Part shown: positions 10,997 to 22,105 of the stretch, piece after piece
Layout: every line of letters begins with the position of its first letter
How positions within the stretch are numbered: the stretch's first letter is position 1
The notes under the pieces: model-generated
The model's input: only the letters and a program-made list of their open reading frames with translations
What the model was told of the DNA's origin: nothing
Databases searched by the model: none
Program-made: the position numbers and the translations under genes
Assembly (NCBI GenBank): GCA_016630955.3
Contig: CM049991.1
Span: 1,488,001-1,552,000 of the forward strand
Length of the DNA stretch: 64,000 nucleotides
Direction of reading: 5' to 3'
Source: Didymella arachidicola
Taxonomy: Eukaryota; Ascomycota; Dothideomycetes; Pleosporales; Didymellaceae

Positions 10997-13168
10997 ATGC
11001 GCCGAGGCTTCGATCAGCCCACGTCAAGCTCAGCATCCCGGTCCAGCGGTACGGGTTCTCGCGAGCGCACGCAGCGAACGAGACAGGGCCGCAACGACGC
11101 CACGGTACAAGCAGGAATCATATCAACTCGCCGCAAGTCATCAAACCCGCAGAGCTTGGCTCTGCCGCAACAGCCCAATGACTTCCAGCCTGCTCCATCT
11201 GGACGCAAGTCGCCAGCATACCTAGAAGGCAAGAACCCTTATGGTCAGATTCTGGACAACGTCGATCACCCCTACAGAAGGCCAAAAGTTACGGGAGGCG
11301 CACCCTCCCAGATGGGTGCTACTTCCGAGAGTCGGCCACGAACCTCAGGGTCCTTTCAGTTCAAGACACGCCCAGAACCCAAAGCTGAGGCTGAGCGAGA
11401 GTCCATCGCGCGAAGCCCTTCGCCGCCACCTCCACTCCACAGAACGCCAGTGAAGCCCGTCTCAGTGCGGGCCACAAAAGATTTCTTCGAGAGCAAAGCG
11501 TCACAAAACGGATCAGCTCCTCCTTTCCCGCCTCCACGAGCTTCGGCTGCAGCCAAAGGCGCAGTCACCGGGAGCGCTGTAGAGGAAAAGCAAGCACCCT
11601 CGCTTCCCCGACTCCATCCGAAGGATCAAGGTAGCCGGCCAGTATACATACCAAGTCAATCCCCGCGTAACGCTATACGGCCCGAGTCTGATACGGAAAT
11701 CTACATGCCGCACTCTCCTTCAGATGCACCTTCCCGGGTTGCGTCTGTCCAGCGCACGAATCCTTTCGCCCGCCCGAAGAGTGATTCTGTAACTCCAATA
11801 GTGCTTCTTCGCAAAGCTACCACGGCTCAAGACACCTATGTCTCTGACGACCTCTTATCGTCTGACCCGTCCGAGCAGAATCTGGGAAGGCAGAAGTCCC
11901 CTGACATTCTCAAAATCGACCCTAATGCGAAGCCATTACCCTATAAGCGACGAACTTCTGACAACAGCACAGCTTTGGGCGAAGAATCTAATGCTCCCGT
12001 TGTCGGGCTTGAACATGCAAGCAAATCAGATGATCGCCACACCTCTGATGAGACGGTGAGACGTCGTCCCTCCCGTGGGTCAGTGTCAGCAACTGAGAGC
12101 GATGAAGGTGCACATGAAGAAACACCAATGTCCTCCACGCTCGATTGGCGTACAGAATCTGGTCTCCATGTTCGAAGCGCTTTCGAGGACAACGCCGGGT
12201 CCGAAGCTAAGCTAGCACGGAGACGCAAATCTCTCCGTGCTCCTCCGACGGACGAGAGGTCTTCGATAAGCGGAGGGGCAGTTTCGAAGCCTCGCAAATC
12301 CTCGGCCACGGACATCGATTCATTGTCCAGCTCATCTTTTGATGGTGCACCGGATGCATTTTCCAAAAGAATTGCGAGTGTCGCCCCTCATAGCTCCAGT
12401 CATGATAATTCCAGCTCTGCGCAATCCATCTCACGCCGCAGCACAGCTCATGGGCCGGTATCACCGACCGGAGGCCTTTTTATCACGGTACCAGATCATG
12501 TGGACTCGCGTAGCGCATACGGCAGACGCATTACAATTGACTTTGGCTACCCTGGGGCACACATCAAGCTACGGGGCACTTATCGAACATACAAGCCACT
12601 TCAAGATCCTAACAATTGGACCAAGCGCGCTTGTGGCCACTTCTCGTATATGGTGGACCCCGAGTCGAGGGATGCAGCCCCCAAGAAGCTCTGTCGTCAG
12701 TGTGCAGCCAATTCTTCATCGCCCATGTCGCAGCCACTTATGCAGCAGCGGATTCGCAGGCGAGCACCGACTGATTCAACGTCGTCGTCAAGCTCGGGCT
12801 CTTCAGACAAGGTCGACAATGCGTGTAGTCGTAGCACACGGCGTCGCCAGCATCAGCCCCAGTACCTGCCTATAGACAAGTGTGGCGACAATTTTGCGAA
12901 GGACTTGGGAAACACAATTGATGCCATCCTTGAAGAGCATACAAGCACACTGCAAGGCGTCATTAACAACATCAGACATGGCCAACCAACTCTTGCGCAG
13001 CTTCGAAGGGAGTCTGAAAACCTCGTCCAGCAATCCCAGGCTGGTAGCGTCTGCACCACCTCCTGTGACACACCGTGTCGTCCTTCCTGCACGCACCATA
13101 TTGCCTATGAGCCGTTGCACGACGTTTGTCAACCCGTGTGCAAGCCTGCGCAGCAAATGTACGAATAG
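10997..13168 (+). CDS. first open segment of the giant frame (723 aa to first TAG)
   Basis: If translation stops at the first amber codon, this is the product. It is Ser/Pro/Arg-rich and disordered-looking, with many RKS, RRPS and SPSPPPPL basic-Pro motifs. It then has a more ordered region from about residue 495: ITIDFGYPGAHIKLRGTYRT and then NWTKRACGHFSYMV, KKLCRQCA. Near the end a helix-like stretch (NTIDAILEEHTSTLQGVINN) precedes a Cys-rich segment (CTTSCDTPCRPSCTHH, CQPVCKP). No transmembrane helix or signal peptide is visible. The segment continues smoothly into the frame beyond the stop, which argues that 13168 is not the original end. Confidence 0.55.
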   Translation: MRRGFDQPTSSSASRSSGTGSRERTQRTRQGRNDATVQAGIISTRRKSSNPQSLALPQQPNDFQPAPSGRKSPAYLEGKNPYGQILDNVDHPYRRPKVTGGAPSQMGATSESRPRTSGSFQFKTRPEPKAEAERESIARSPSPPPPLHRTPVKPVSVRATKDFFESKASQNGSAPPFPPPRASAAAKGAVTGSAVEEKQAPSLPRLHPKDQGSRPVYIPSQSPRNAIRPESDTEIYMPHSPSDAPSRVASVQRTNPFARPKSDSVTPIVLLRKATTAQDTYVSDDLLSSDPSEQNLGRQKSPDILKIDPNAKPLPYKRRTSDNSTALGEESNAPVVGLEHASKSDDRHTSDETVRRRPSRGSVSATESDEGAHEETPMSSTLDWRTESGLHVRSAFEDNAGSEAKLARRRKSLRAPPTDERSSISGGAVSKPRKSSATDIDSLSSSSFDGAPDAFSKRIASVAPHSSSHDNSSSAQSISRRSTAHGPVSPTGGLFITVPDHVDSRSAYGRRITIDFGYPGAHIKLRGTYRTYKPLQDPNNWTKRACGHFSYMVDPESRDAAPKKLCRQCAANSSSPMSQPLMQQRIRRRAPTDSTSSSSSGSSDKVDNACSRSTRRRQHQPQYLPIDKCGDNFAKDLGNTIDAILEEHTSTLQGVINNIRHGQPTLAQLRRESENLVQQSQAGSVCTTSCDTPCRPSCTHHIAYEPLHDVCQPVCKPAQQMYE

Positions 13169-14386
13169 CAACCGCCATCTCCGTATGCTCCTCCCAAAGT
13201 AGCTGAGAAGCTGAACGTTGGAGCACCTGCCCAGCTTACTCCGAATTTAAACGATCGTAAATCCACTCTGCGTGAAAGCATCAAGACGTTTCCGGACCTT
13301 GTAGACTTCGTCAACTCTGCTGCAGATGATCTTGGCATCGATCTGGACAATCGACCCACAGCGTCGGATGATGAAGCGTTCCGTAACGTGCCTGTGCTGA
13401 GCTCGTCCACCTCATCCAGCGTTTCTCAGAGGACCGCTTCCGAAGTCATTGAAGAGACGATCCTCGAAGATTTAGAGCCTGCTGAGGATTATTGGCTCGA
13501 GCAGACTCGCAGGCACTTGACCGATTCATCCGAAGCTCGTTCCCATCTTAGGGATGAACTTGACGAGATCGCGGAAGATCTCGATGCTTCTGCACAAGAA
13601 TGTCACAATCCTGAGTCAGGCCTTCGTCTGTTGCAACAAATTCTCAGCAAAGTGTTGACAGCCTTCTCGAGAAAGAGCACACAGCTCAGGAACAAGTCAG
13701 TCGGCTCTGTGCTGGAAGAGATGCCCCGCACGATCGACCAGCAGATCAACGAAAGACATCTCACGCGCGTCCTCATGCGAACCTCCACTCAGTTGCGGCG
13801 CATGTCTGCTATCACGCAAGTACTCACAGACGTGGAAGAACTTTTACCAGAGGAGGTCCAAGCATGGCTTGGATTCACGCAGCTCGGGCTGCCTGCGGCA
13901 ATCAGTTCAACCACCACCGGTACGGACACATCTACTGCCCCGGACTTCGAGCCTGAGTTCGAAGACATTGCAGAACAATCGGAGTACTTCCTTGAACCCA
14001 AAGCCATTTACGAAGATTACACGCCGTCTCAGCATTTGGATACGGAACCACTCGTTGAGCTACAGGACCGTATTGCAGATCTTGAGCGTCTTCTGCGTCA
14101 ACGGACAGTGCAGCTCACTCCGTTTGAAGCCGAGCAAGGCTACTCCCCAGCGCTGCTAAAGCAAGTACCCGCTCCAGAGACAGTGGACTTCGAGCCTCAT
14201 GTGGAGAGAATGGCGGAGTAGGAGCCCGACGGACAAATGACATCTGAAACTAAATCCGAACCTGAGACCAGCACCTTCGAGTGCGTTGCAACTCCAGCAA
14301 CCACCTCAGTGGTTTGCAAGGTCTCCATCATGTCCCAGGCCATTGAAGATTGGAACCTATCCCTCCCCTCCTCTTCCGAACTCTAG
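13169..14386 (+). pseudogene. giant frame, second and third segments (between TAGs)
   Basis: This is the same frame as 10997-13168. It encodes an acidic, helical-looking stretch with EEDLEPAEDYWLEQTRRHL-like pattern, SRKSTQLRNKSVGSVLEEMP and INERHLTRVLMRTSTQLRRM, which suggests coiled-coil or helical-bundle structure. It ends at TAG 14219. A short 54-codon stretch follows to TAG 14384, and the frame is open again after it. The codon usage does not change across the stops. Confidence 0.5.
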
Positions 14387-17300
14387 GATGGGGAGGAGGA
14401 CATTGAGGAGTCTCCCATGATTGAGCGTGTTGCACCCAAGCCCGAAACTCGTGAGGCAACTCTCCGCACCGATAGAATCTTCTATTTTATTTCCTCCGCA
14501 GACAACGTTCGCAGTAATGAGATTCTGCCTGCATTCGAGCTACAGCGGAAGCTCGCTGAAATCAACCAGGACAGTCTTCCTCATCTCCCGAGGAAACGTT
14601 TGACCTCATTAGTTCCATATCCAGCCGTACCAGTCGAACGGATTGTATCGGTCTCTGCTAACCCGGATTTAGTACGGTGTGAGTCAACCAGGAAGCCACA
14701 GTCACCTTTAGAGGCTGGAGGGAAGCCGAGTATTGCGGATGATCCCTCAAGTCTGAACTCAACATTGAGCGAGGAAGTACAAGATGAGATCAACAAAGAG
14801 GTAGAGATGGAAAACGTACTTTCGGAAGCTCCAGCGGAGCAACTTCGCCAAGATGCCTTGATGGACCAAACACCCGAAGATCCTTCAACATGCACCTCAA
14901 CGTTGGCATCGTCTTCAGAGATCGTTGTAGGTGGTTGCAACGAGGAAGTGTCTGCCCTCTCGCGTGCTGCGACGCACCGGCCCGCACGCAGGTCCACTAT
15001 GATTGAGCCTGAGCCCGGGCCTGAGCAGGACTTTGAGTCTCTCACTATGATGACGCGACAGTCGATGCTGAAGATAAATCAACACGGTTTGTTCGAGGCC
15101 CCTGTCCCAGCTGTTGGAGAGCAAATCGGACCAGTCATCTCTCAACGGCCCTCCAAACAGATCACTTGCAAAGCCAGCATACCAGAGCTCCGGCCAGAGC
15201 CTATTCATGGGCCAGAGGTGGAAAAAGACTTTGAAGCGCCTCTCATGCAGAGGGCACAATCCACAGTGCACGCAAGTTGCCGACAATCTCTCAGGTCACC
15301 ACCACCCATCTTAAAGAAAATGGCTAAGGTATCTATGGTCCCTGATATCTGGACGCAACAGCTAAATCGCAAGACCACCAAGGCTGCTGCGTTGCCCGTA
15401 CAAAAGCTTAAGTCTGATGCGCCTATGGCTCGCGTTGAGAGAGCCTGGACAATCTTTCCTCGACCAACACCGGAGCCTGAGAATAACGAGACGAAAACTC
15501 GAGAGCATACTCCTATACCGCCTCAAGACACTTCTTCAGAATTTCCGCAGGAAGCGATGACTCGGCAGCCAATCGAGCGTGTCCATGGCTCTGAGCCGGT
15601 CATCGGAAAGGTTCATACGCGATGCACATCGCAGCGACTTCCCGCACCTGAGCCGATGGTATGGCAAGCAATGACTGGGCGTCCGAATGAGCGATACCCT
15701 TCTCCTGAGCCTATGGTACACTGTAGCATGACTCGCATTCGGACTGGAGAGCGTCCAATCCCTGAGTCTTGTATGCGCAAGATGCCTATTCGTCGGTCCA
15801 CAGAGCGGTCACCATCACCAGAGTCGGTAGTGGAAAGAGCTTTTACACGGCAGTCAGCAGAACGTTACCCGTCTCCTCAGCGGATAGTCAGGAAAGCGAA
15901 CAGGCGCAGACCTACCGCGAAGAATTATTCGCCTAATCCAGTCATTGAGCGGGTATCAAGTCGCCAGATCACTCAGACATTGTCTCCGCCAACCGGAAGA
16001 GTGACTACTTGCAGTCGCATGGAGCTCTTGCAAGAGCCACCGGCACCTCCATCATTATCTCCTATAGAAGCTATAGGAGCTGCCTTGCTAGCTGAAGTGC
16101 CGACTGCTCGCATTGAAGATGATGCCCAAAATGCCGAGCTGGTCGAGGATCCTGCTTTCATGGTTTCTCGAGCAGCTGAAGTTCAGCGGCAGTCTACAGT
16201 CCCTTCTTCGCAAACGTCTACTCTTACGACACAATCCATCCAGCTGAAGCATATCTCTCAGCCTCCATATGTACCCTTTCCCCCTTCGCATGCATCGTCG
16301 ATCGAAGAGGATAATGGCAGTCTTGTACAAGACCCCGCCCATGAAGACGAGCTAGAAGATTTTGTACCGCCCATCGAGAGGATCCGGAGGCCTACAACTG
16401 TCCATGAACAATCAGCTGACGACATACTCTCTGAACCTAACTTCCAAAATCAGGCAATGGTACCTCGGCGTCAGTCCACATTGAGAAGTTCGCCTATCGC
16501 CTCACACCATTCGACTGTGGTCAAACATCCTTCTGCCGCCCAAGAATATCCTATCGCATCTGAGAGGGTCGTGGCCATTCCATCGAGGCGATCCAAGATC
16601 GTGTCGGATCCTACAAATGTGAATCTGGATCCTTCTACCTTCACAAGAGTCTCGACGTGTCAAACCAATATGGGCGGAGGCCCGATCCCGTCTCGGACTT
16701 CCATGAGGATAAGTCGCGAGCCAACTCAAAGCGGTTACAGGCAGTCCAAGAGGGCTGGAACGGAAGCAGAACTTGTTTCGGCGCCAGTAACACGCCAGGC
16801 GACGAGACAGGCCACGGTAATGGCATCACGCAAGCCTTCAGAGCACAAGGTACCGGACCTCATCCAATGCAACGTCAAGGAGGGCTCAGATGTCAAGAAA
16901 GCCCTTGACCAACCCGAAGAAGTGCCGTCTGTCGAGCGGCAAGGCATTCGTCAGTCTATCACGATTGATCGAAGGCCCGTTTTCGTCAGTCGGGAGTCGA
17001 CCTGGGTGCTCACGGAGCAGACTGAAGAGACCGAAATGCTGGGAAGACAAAAGCAAAGACAGTACACACTGCAGTCGAAGACCTGGCAGGAGACTGGCCA
17101 TAGAGAGGATGAGCCAGAGCAGGACCCTGTTGGACAAATTCAGTTTCACCGTGCTTCAAAGGTTTCAACGCTCCCCATCGATGATAATGATTCATTTAAG
17201 CCGCTCTCAAGAAGGCCAACCTGGTCCACAGAAGCTCTTGCCAAGACTGAGCTTTCCGCCGGTGCTTCATCAGAGTTGGGACATGATGATGTTTCTATGA

Positions 17301-18202
17301 TCGAACATCGAGTTTCTGTCGTTTCGCAAGAGCCTACCGCTGGCTCACGCACACCAATGAACTCCTCGCAGCGGCCAGCACGTCAATTAACGGTTCTGTC
17401 ACGTGAAGCGACGTTACCACAGCTCGACTCTTTGCTCGGTTCTGCCGAGATGCTCACTGGAAGAGTCGCAACGGAACTCTCGAGACGGCCAGTCGAGCTG
17501 GCACCGAGCCTATCCCCAAACTCAGACTCGACCTTGAGTTTTGTCTCTTTTCCAGATACGCTGAGTGAAGATTCTCCGGCGCCTGCGCCGTACCCGACCA
17601 GTCCAAAGCCTATATTCACTTCGCGTCGAGCCACTACAAGGTACAGTTCTGCATCAGCCCAAATACCGTCTCGACAAGCGAAGACTGTGTCGAGGCACCT
17701 GACTACACGATATGAGAGTCCTGAATTTTTCACGTCTGTGGCTAGATTGGGGGTATACCGTTCTGACTCCGAAGCTACATGGGAGGATCAGCAGTCGGAA
17801 GACGTTGAAATAGCAAGTTCAATACAGAAAATGACCGCGCAATCGACTCGCAGGCCTACTAGAGTCTCATCCCAGAGCCAAGTTCAAGGAGAGCCCATTG
17901 TGGAACCCATCGAATTTGAAATGCCATCAGACATGGACCCACCACCCTTAAGCAGGAGGCCCACCTTGCAGAGATTGCGTCAGTTGACCAGGACATCTAC
18001 CGAGCGAGAAGTTCTTGCAGATGATACTTCACCGGCTGACGAAGAAGGTTTCAAGCCTGTGTTACCTGCTGCGGAGACCTCGACTGGATCGTCAAGTGAG
18101 GTCAATCAGCCCGCAGAAGTTGTAGACCTAGTGCGGCAACCTACTGCTGTGTCGCGAGAGCCAACAAGAATACTAACACAGTCGCGCACTAAACTACCCT
18201 AG
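14387..18202 (+). pseudogene. giant frame, main repeat-bearing segment
   Basis: About 1,270 codons in the same frame, the largest uninterrupted segment. It is almost wholly low-complexity: recurrent R-(Q/R)-(P/S)-T-x-x-S motifs (RQPTAVSREPTRILTQS, RRPTWSTEALA, RQATRQATVMASRKPSE) and a run of degenerate tandem units at about 15550-15990. It has few aromatic residues, no membrane helices and no enzyme motif. The segment ends at TAG 18200, after which the same motif family resumes (RRATICVSRQPTRVATAT). Confidence 0.5.
15550..15990 (+). repeat. degenerate tandem peptide repeat in the giant frame
   Basis: At least six tandem units of about 20-23 residues with the pattern R-x-(P/S)-x-E-R-x-P-S-P-E-P-(M/V)-V-x-x-(A/S)-(M/F)-T. 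Examples are GRPNERYPSPEPMVHCSMT, RRSTERSPSPESVVERAFT and RQSAERYPSPQRIVRKANR. Units differ at many sites, so the array is old rather than newly expanded. The repeated phosphorylatable SPSP/YPSPEP core next to Arg suggests a disordered scaffold segment. Boundaries are approximate. Confidence 0.65.
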
Positions 18203-19816
18203 GGGGATCCTGCACGACTGCCATATCATGCGGCGACCTATATTTCTGGCCAACCTTTCCGAGCTACGACTGCTGGTATTGAGTCGCTCGTTCAGAGAGA
18301 CGTTCAGTCATCGATAGAAGAGGACGCAGAGAGGTTTGGAGTAGATGTCAACGACGACTTCACCCCGACGTTGCGACGTGCTACGATATGTGTTTCGCGT
18401 CAACCGACTAGAGTCGCAACCGCAACCTACAAGCCGCCTGTGCAGAGATACGCGCGACCAAATAAAGGGTCTACAGTGACGGAAACGGAGGCTGATGACC
18501 GACAGGCCAGGACATGTGTCTCAATCCAACCAAAGCGAGTTATCACAGCACCCTTCGAGCCGCCTGTTCGAAGAGATGTCCAAGCCGACCCGGAAAAGGC
18601 TCCCGCCATAGTTGCTGAGCCAGATTCCCCTCGTTCATTCATATTGGAGGAATCATTGGCTGCTTACGACGTGTCTCATGCATTGCTTGAGGTTGGCCCT
18701 TATACGTCACCCCAGGAGGTGCCTCAATCTGTCTCGAGAATGCCAAGCAGGAGAGATGTTGTTGTGCGTGTGCAAGAATACCCTTTTGCCATCTACCCGC
18801 CAGAAACACTTTCTCGTCTAACATTTAAGACTGCAACCACTCTAGCATCTATGAGGAAGCCAACGATAGCGGAAACCAGTCCAGAGGCATCCGCGAATGT
18901 GAACTCAAAGGTAACAACGACAACACTGGCTCGAGACCTTGTGCCTGGACAAATTCTTGAGTCTGACCGGATCCAGAACGCTCAAACAGTTGTTTCGGCT
19001 CCAGGATCAGATAATCTATTGTGTCGAGACGCTGAGACCTCGCACACAGAGTCACCAAAGATCGGGCGTCAGATGACTCGCTTCTCACCTGGACTTGATG
19101 AGCATCCCTCGCCAACATTGATTTCGCCTTCCAGCCTTCTCCCATTTGGCAGGAAGTTCAGTACAGCAGCGCCTGGCATTGTTGCGCCTCAACCACAATT
19201 GATCCAACGGTGCAACGAGCCTACGAAAGTCGAAAAGAAGCCTCGCAAGAGTGGGCCCAACTATCCTCCCGAGCAACAATATCCTCCCGCTCCTACATTT
19301 CCGATACGTGATACCCCAGCGTGGACTAAGCCAGACACCCACACTCCGCCCCCGAAGCCAGAGATTGAGCCTGCTCCGGAGAAGCGAGGATTCTTTGGGC
19401 TAGGTCGGAGACCAAGAGCAGAGCCTCAATCTGTCCCACGATCTGTACTTGAACTAAGGTATCGCAAATTAGAGACCCGAGTGCGAAGTCCTTCTGAGGC
19501 ATCGCTACGAAGGTCAAGAGTTTTCTCAACCGCACCTGGACACGAACCGGTCTATCCAGCTCGAGGTCCCAGATCCATCAGAAGGGATGACCATTTCCCT
19601 CGATCTGCCCTAACCCATGCTCTCAAAGAAGATCACTACTCCAGACTCGCATCCATCGTACCGGGCCGCCAGAACGACTGTCCACAAGTCCTGCCTGCAT
19701 CAATCCGGCGAGACGTCGAACTGTCGGCGCACGGCGCTTCAGTCAGAACAGACGCTCGTCCGCAGCCGTCCTATCCTGCAACTCTAGATCGTAGATACTA
19801 CCCTTCGAGCTACTAG
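18203..19816 (+). pseudogene. giant frame, C-proximal segment
   Basis: This is the same frame again, from just after TAG 18200 to TAG 19814. It opens with two copies of a motif R-R/Q-A-T/R-x-C-V-S-x-Q-P-x-R-V (RRATICVSRQPTRV and RQARTCVSIQPKRV), then Pro-rich text (YPPEQQYPPAPTFPIRDTPA) and GFFGLGRRPRAEPQSVPR. The end is Arg/Tyr-rich (LDRRYYPSSY), and the frame remains open and Arg/Gln-rich for some 170 codons beyond the stop before the coding style shifts frame. Confidence 0.5.
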
Positions 19817-21516
19817 AAGCTAGCTCCGGCCCATGATCGGGCAGACGTACCTTCTCGCAACGCGGCTCGTCGGAGCCAAGGGCCGGAGCACGCTCGCTGT
19901 CAACCTTCAGCGAAACAGGACGTCCGTGATCAAGCAAAGGTCCCTCCTCGGTCTCAAGCGTCTCAATATCGACGACGGTCGCTAATTCACGAAAGATTCG
20001 CTCGCACACGCCCAGCGCTGCGAGAGGAGGTATTCTCGAGGCCTGGTCGTAGGGACGCCCGCAACGATTTCGAAGCGGAAGAGACTGCGTTCCCGCAAGC
20101 GTCGACGAACATGCTAAGAGACAGGCGAATGCCAGAAGCAAAATCTGAAGTCCCTAGGTCCGCGCCGCGAACGAATGAGTCATGCGGATCGTTAATAGGC
20201 AAGCCAGATCGTCCAATAGCCACAAAGCAAGATGGTAATCGCATACATTTGAAGACTACCATACCTGCTACACAGCGGGCCGTGAAACCAGCGCTGATGC
20301 CTAGGAATCAGCCGATGGAGCGAGACAACGAACAAAGATCTAAAAGCAGAGTCAAGTCAGGAGGAAGAAGAAAAGGGTGGAGACTTGACTTCCGAGCTGT
20401 CGCCACAAGACCAGAGAAACAGCCCCAACCGAGCCATTGTCGATGGCATCAGCTCCCCCAACGACAGGTCCACCGTCTCAGGCAAGGGTGCATCAGAGCT
20501 CTCAATCTCATGGCGAAGAATGTCAACCCAGGGTCCGGCTGTAGGAAACGAGGGTGTATCAAGTCAAGGCCCGAGTAGTAGACCGTTGTCAGCCCAAAGA
20601 TCCACTAGAAGACAATGCTCAGCACCAGGTCTATGAGAGACGAAAGCCATCTTGCGAGCGCCGAACTATTCAGTCAACAAAGGACGAGCGTCTGGACCAA
20701 CAGCTCTCAAAACAGAGCGCAAACGCTCAACACCGGATCAATAGAACACTCCATTGCGCTTCGAGAACACGAACGCAACGCAGGTCATCGATCACCGAAG
20801 AAGACACGGACTCATCGCCTCCAGCGCGAACTACGTCTAGCTCGGCACGAAAATCCATGATCTCGAATCGACCTTCGAGACCCGTTTGACGGGTGACAAA
20901 CAGCGAGAGTGCGCCAGTATCTCGTGAAAAGATGCAGGAGTCACTGGAACGGGAGAGGCAGCGTCGTGAATGGATATCTCGGACTCGGCAAAGGCAGAGC
21001 TCGGAAATGGAGGATCAGACCAGAGCGCAAAGGCAGCAGACCTCAGACTGAAATCAGGTAGAAAGGCTCTTGGAATACCTTGATGCTGCCCCTCAGTTCC
21101 TCTACATGACGGACTCCTCAGATCCGTATGCAGTACCTCAACGTGCCACGGCCCCTACATCCAACCTGGAAGCAAGCCAAAAGAACATATTTTGTCTCTC
21201 ACCACCTAATCAGAGCCTGGTCCGGAGGCAAGGGAAAATGTCAGGTCCAGCGATCGACAGCCTCGACAGAAGGTCCTGAAGCAGGAGGAGAACCAAGTCT
21301 GTGGAAGGACAAGAAGCCAGGGCGAGGTATAAAAGCAGCCAAAGGGACGATATTAACCGAGGGAATTCAGAGGGAAGGCCGTGAAAGAAAGCACGGGCAT
21401 GAGTCGGCGTTATAGATGGAGATAAGGCCGTCGGTGAGGTATAAAGAGCGCAACGAAGGGGTTTACCTACATATGGTGTTTCCGACTCGCTCAACGTATT
21501 GCTCTCCTGGCACTGA

Positions 21517-22105
21517 ATGCTTGTAACAGGGTTATGAGATATACTAGACAGTGCATGACTTTCGTTTGGTCTAGAATCCGACGAGGAAGTTCCCATTGCT
21601 TCGCAAGTGTGGTCACACAGCTGACAGACACACGGCCCCAAGCGTCTTCTTTTCTTAGCGTTCATATGACTTGTTTGACAGCAGAGTTGAGTGTCTAGTG
21701 TTTTGGCTTGCTTTCGATTGGCTTCCTTGCGCTGCAGGCTACGGTTCGTGGTAATACTCGACCCACTCGTGGATGAAGCTCGCAACTTCTCGTGCCGCCA
21801 CAGAGACTGAGTGACGTCATATGATATGAACCATATAGGAGGGAGTTCAATGCGTTTCAAATAGCTGCTGTGGTTTATCGATATGAGTCATCTAGGAAAT
21901 TACGGACTGTCCGATGCTCGTGCTCGTTTCTTGTTTTTGCAATATGAGAGGCAGTGGAGCTTTGCTTTTCTTCTCAGTCTATGACTCACGGGTAGACCCA
22001 CCAAGCCACTGTTTCTGCACGCAAGCCAATACAGTGGTGGGAGGAGCTACGCATAAATGATATGATTATATTTTTTGTAAGATTCGAAAGTTCCATCAAA
22101 CGATA
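21517..22105. other. intergenic, no gene seen
   Basis: This lies between the decayed tail of the giant frame and the tRNA-Glu gene. It is somewhat A/T-richer than the coding neighbours near 22050-22090. A minus-strand open frame (21210-21860) overlaps it but has no motif and covers the pseudogene tail. Confidence 0.45.

Larger units (their letters stand above)
10997..21516 (+). pseudogene. giant low-complexity, repeat-rich protein gene interrupted by in-frame TAG codons
   Basis: From ATG 10997 one frame reads as coherent Ser/Pro/Arg/Thr/Glu-rich protein for roughly 3,100 codons, broken only at TAG 13166, 14219, 14384, 18200 and 19814. On both sides of each stop the frame and the residue style continue, as in MYE-stop-QPPSPYAPP at 13166. 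From about 20340 the coding style moves to the next frame, then near 20620 to the third, where TGA codons occur at 20887, 21049 and 21277; 21516 is an arbitrary end at the last tail stop. I do not recognise the family. A Cys/His-containing patch (about 12520-12710: YPGAHIKLRGTYRTY, KRACGHFSY, KKLCRQCA) and a Cys cluster at 13045-13150 are the only fold-like parts. The body is built of R-(Q/R)-P-T/S repeats. Large septal or Woronin-body tethers of Pezizomycotina have similar composition, but I cannot claim that. Unlikely but possible: some TAGs are 3' splice sites of in-phase introns. Confidence 0.6.

Noticed and set aside
15550..15990. CRISPR-like array
   Set aside because: The repeat is at protein level with degenerate nucleotides and no constant spacer; this is a eukaryotic coding repeat.
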